DNA of 64,000 nt from Bifidobacterium mongoliense DSM 21395. GTDB taxonomy: Bacteria; Actinomycetota; Actinomycetes; Actinomycetales; Bifidobacteriaceae. This document shows, piece by piece, positions 63,006 through 64,000 of this stretch (the stretch's first letter is position 1; each line of letters starts with the position of its first letter). The position numbers and the translations under genes were made by a program. The stretch is from the NCBI RefSeq assembly GCF_000741285.1, contig NZ_JGZE01000010.1:1-64000 (forward strand), in the 5' to 3' direction. Under the pieces are notes generated by a model. That model was not told the DNA's origin. It searched no databases and worked only from the letters and a program-made list of their open reading frames with translations.

Positions 63006-64000
63006 CTAGTTGCGCTGACTGCGAGAACGGGATGTGCCGGGGCGGCGTGACAGCTGGGTGGAGACGAGGCAGGAGACGGCGACGGCGATGCCGGCCGGCA
63101 CCATGAACGCGAGAGGAGCGGCGCAGAGTTCCATCACGAGACACAGCGCCATGAGCGGGGCATGCTGCGAGGCGGCGAGCAGCGCGCACGCACCGATGAG
63201 CGCGTAGGCCGCGGGCGATGCACCGGGGACCAGCAACGTCCACCCCATGCCGAGCAACGCGCCGAGGTTCGCCCCGACGGCGATACCGGGCTGCAGCACC
63301 CCTCCCGACGCCCCGGAACGGATGGTGAGTATCGTGACGCCGGCCTTGGCGACCACCGTGACCACAAGTATGAGCGCGACCGCCACGGTCCGGCTGCCCA
63401 CCCCGGCGACAAGGTTCGAAAACCCGGGAACAAGACGGCCGATCATCGTCGGATCGAAGGCGAGCTGGGCGGCGGCCCGGCCGTTACCGAAGACCTGGGG
63501 CAGCACGACGGCCACGAGCCCGGTGAAGGCCGCCGCGGCCGGCATGCGCCAGAGCAGACCGGCATCGCGTCGTGGCCCCGCCTCACCCCACCGCGAACCC
63601 GCACGGAAGAGGGCTCCGCCGATGCCGCAGATCGCACCGGCCAGCACGGCGAACACCATGAGACTCGGCGAGCCCGAGGACGGCAGTCCCGGCAGCACAT
63701 AAAACACGTGGTGGCCATGCTCGACGGCGTCTTTGATGGCGGTGGCGACGGCGGCGGCCAGGGCGGACATGCCGAGCGATACGGCGACCTTCTCCAGGGT
63801 CACCTCGGCCAGGAGTATCTCCACCGAGAAGAAGGCCCCGGCCAACGGGGCGTCGTACACGCCCGCCAGACCGGCCCCCGCGCTGACCGCCACCAGCATG
63901 CGCCGATCGGCGTCCGACCACGCATAGGTCCATCGCTCGAAACGGGTCGAAGCCCAGCGTGCCAGGCGCAAATACCGCTGGGCCAGCATCGCGGCGAACT
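63006..64000 (-). CDS. ClC-type chloride channel/antiporter, N-terminus cut by window edge
   Basis: 331 codons of the C-terminal part of a ClC protein; the beginning lies past the right edge (frame stays open through FAAMLAQRYLR). Seen: AGAGLAGVYDAPLAGAFFSVEILL, the ClC helix-F/G type region; further helices with VFAVLAGAICGIGGALF, and GASGGVLQPGIAVGANLGALLG, which matches the conserved GxFxP-like segment in changed form (GVLQP). The region around LAASQHAPLMALCLVMEL is the helix-N/O part. No CBS domains at the C-terminus. Antiporter versus channel is not decidable, since the gating Glu lies outside the window. Confidence 0.88.
   Translation of the reverse strand, partial: FAAMLAQRYLRLARWASTRFERWTYAWSDADRRMLVAVSAGAGLAGVYDAPLAGAFFSVEILLAEVTLEKVAVSLGMSALAAAVATAIKDAVEHGHHVFYVLPGLPSSGSPSLMVFAVLAGAICGIGGALFRAGSRWGEAGPRRDAGLLWRMPAAAAFTGLVAVVLPQVFGNGRAAAQLAFDPTMIGRLVPGFSNLVAGVGSRTVAVALILVVTVVAKAGVTILTIRSGASGGVLQPGIAVGANLGALLGMGWTLLVPGASPAAYALIGACALLAASQHAPLMALCLVMELCAAPLAFMVPAGIAVAVSCLVSTQLSRRPGTSRSRSQRN

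Overview
The window is one continuous stretch of chromosome from a high-GC actinobacterium, most likely a Bifidobacterium. Gene families and order fit that genus: greA beside an FKBP isomerase, ppx-DUF501-ftsB-eno, mfd-pth, yraN-comM-dprA, a ClpP pair followed by ClpX, and a peptide ABC operon. Codon use is strongly GC-biased, strong Shine-Dalgarno (SD) sites of the AAGGAG type are common, and GTG starts occur. I see no integrase, intact transposase, CRISPR array or phage gene.

Layout. 1-15.2 kb is a mostly minus-strand housekeeping block: greA (cut by the left edge), an FKBP isomerase, L-serine dehydratase, a small membrane protein, tRNA-Leu(UAA), exopolyphosphatase, a DUF501 protein and FtsB-like divisome protein, enolase, Mfd, Pth, an acetyltransferase and a large UPF0182 membrane protein. 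15.4-24.9 kb is mixed: an LpqI-like GH3 lipoprotein, a BrnQ transporter, a short-chain dehydrogenase, a nucleobase permease, a histidine phosphatase, an orphan peptide-binding lipoprotein, Hsp20 and a DUF488 protein. 25.1-32.7 kb holds a Fur-type regulator, YchF, ProC, a prolyl aminopeptidase and a two-component system whose sensor carries a second, degenerate sensor half. 32.8-39.3 kb has a FtsX/MacB-like ABC exporter, MetY and a pyridoxal kinase. 39.5-46.7 kb has a 1005-residue multi-domain membrane protein, the yraN-comM-dprA operon and a small alkyltransferase. 46.8-51.7 kb has SdhA/FrdA and SdhB/FrdB with unusual low-complexity inserts and no membrane anchor, an O-methyltransferase and a LOG-family protein. 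51.7-52.8 kb is a gene-poor patch around tRNA-Arg(ACG). 52.8-60.1 kb is a dppB-dppC-dppDF-dppA peptide importer with a divergent ArsR-like regulator. 60.1-63 kb is clpP-clpP-clpX, and the right edge cuts a ClC-type channel.

How the genes work together. Translation coupling is common: 1-11 bp overlaps occur at ftsB/DUF501, UPF0182/GNAT, pth/mfd, yraN/comM, comM/dprA and dppC/dppDF. Peptide use is a theme: two peptide-binding lipoproteins, a complete importer and a prolyl aminopeptidase fit an amino-acid-scavenging gut lifestyle. The most unusual items are the tandem sensor kinase with a His-to-Gln pseudo-half, the disordered inserts in SdhA/SdhB and DprA, a terminator-like hairpin inside the nucleobase permease gene, the hairpin/palindrome leader of hsp20, and the AACGTT operator-like cluster between dppB and its divergent regulator. 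All family calls come from reading the sequence; no database search was run.
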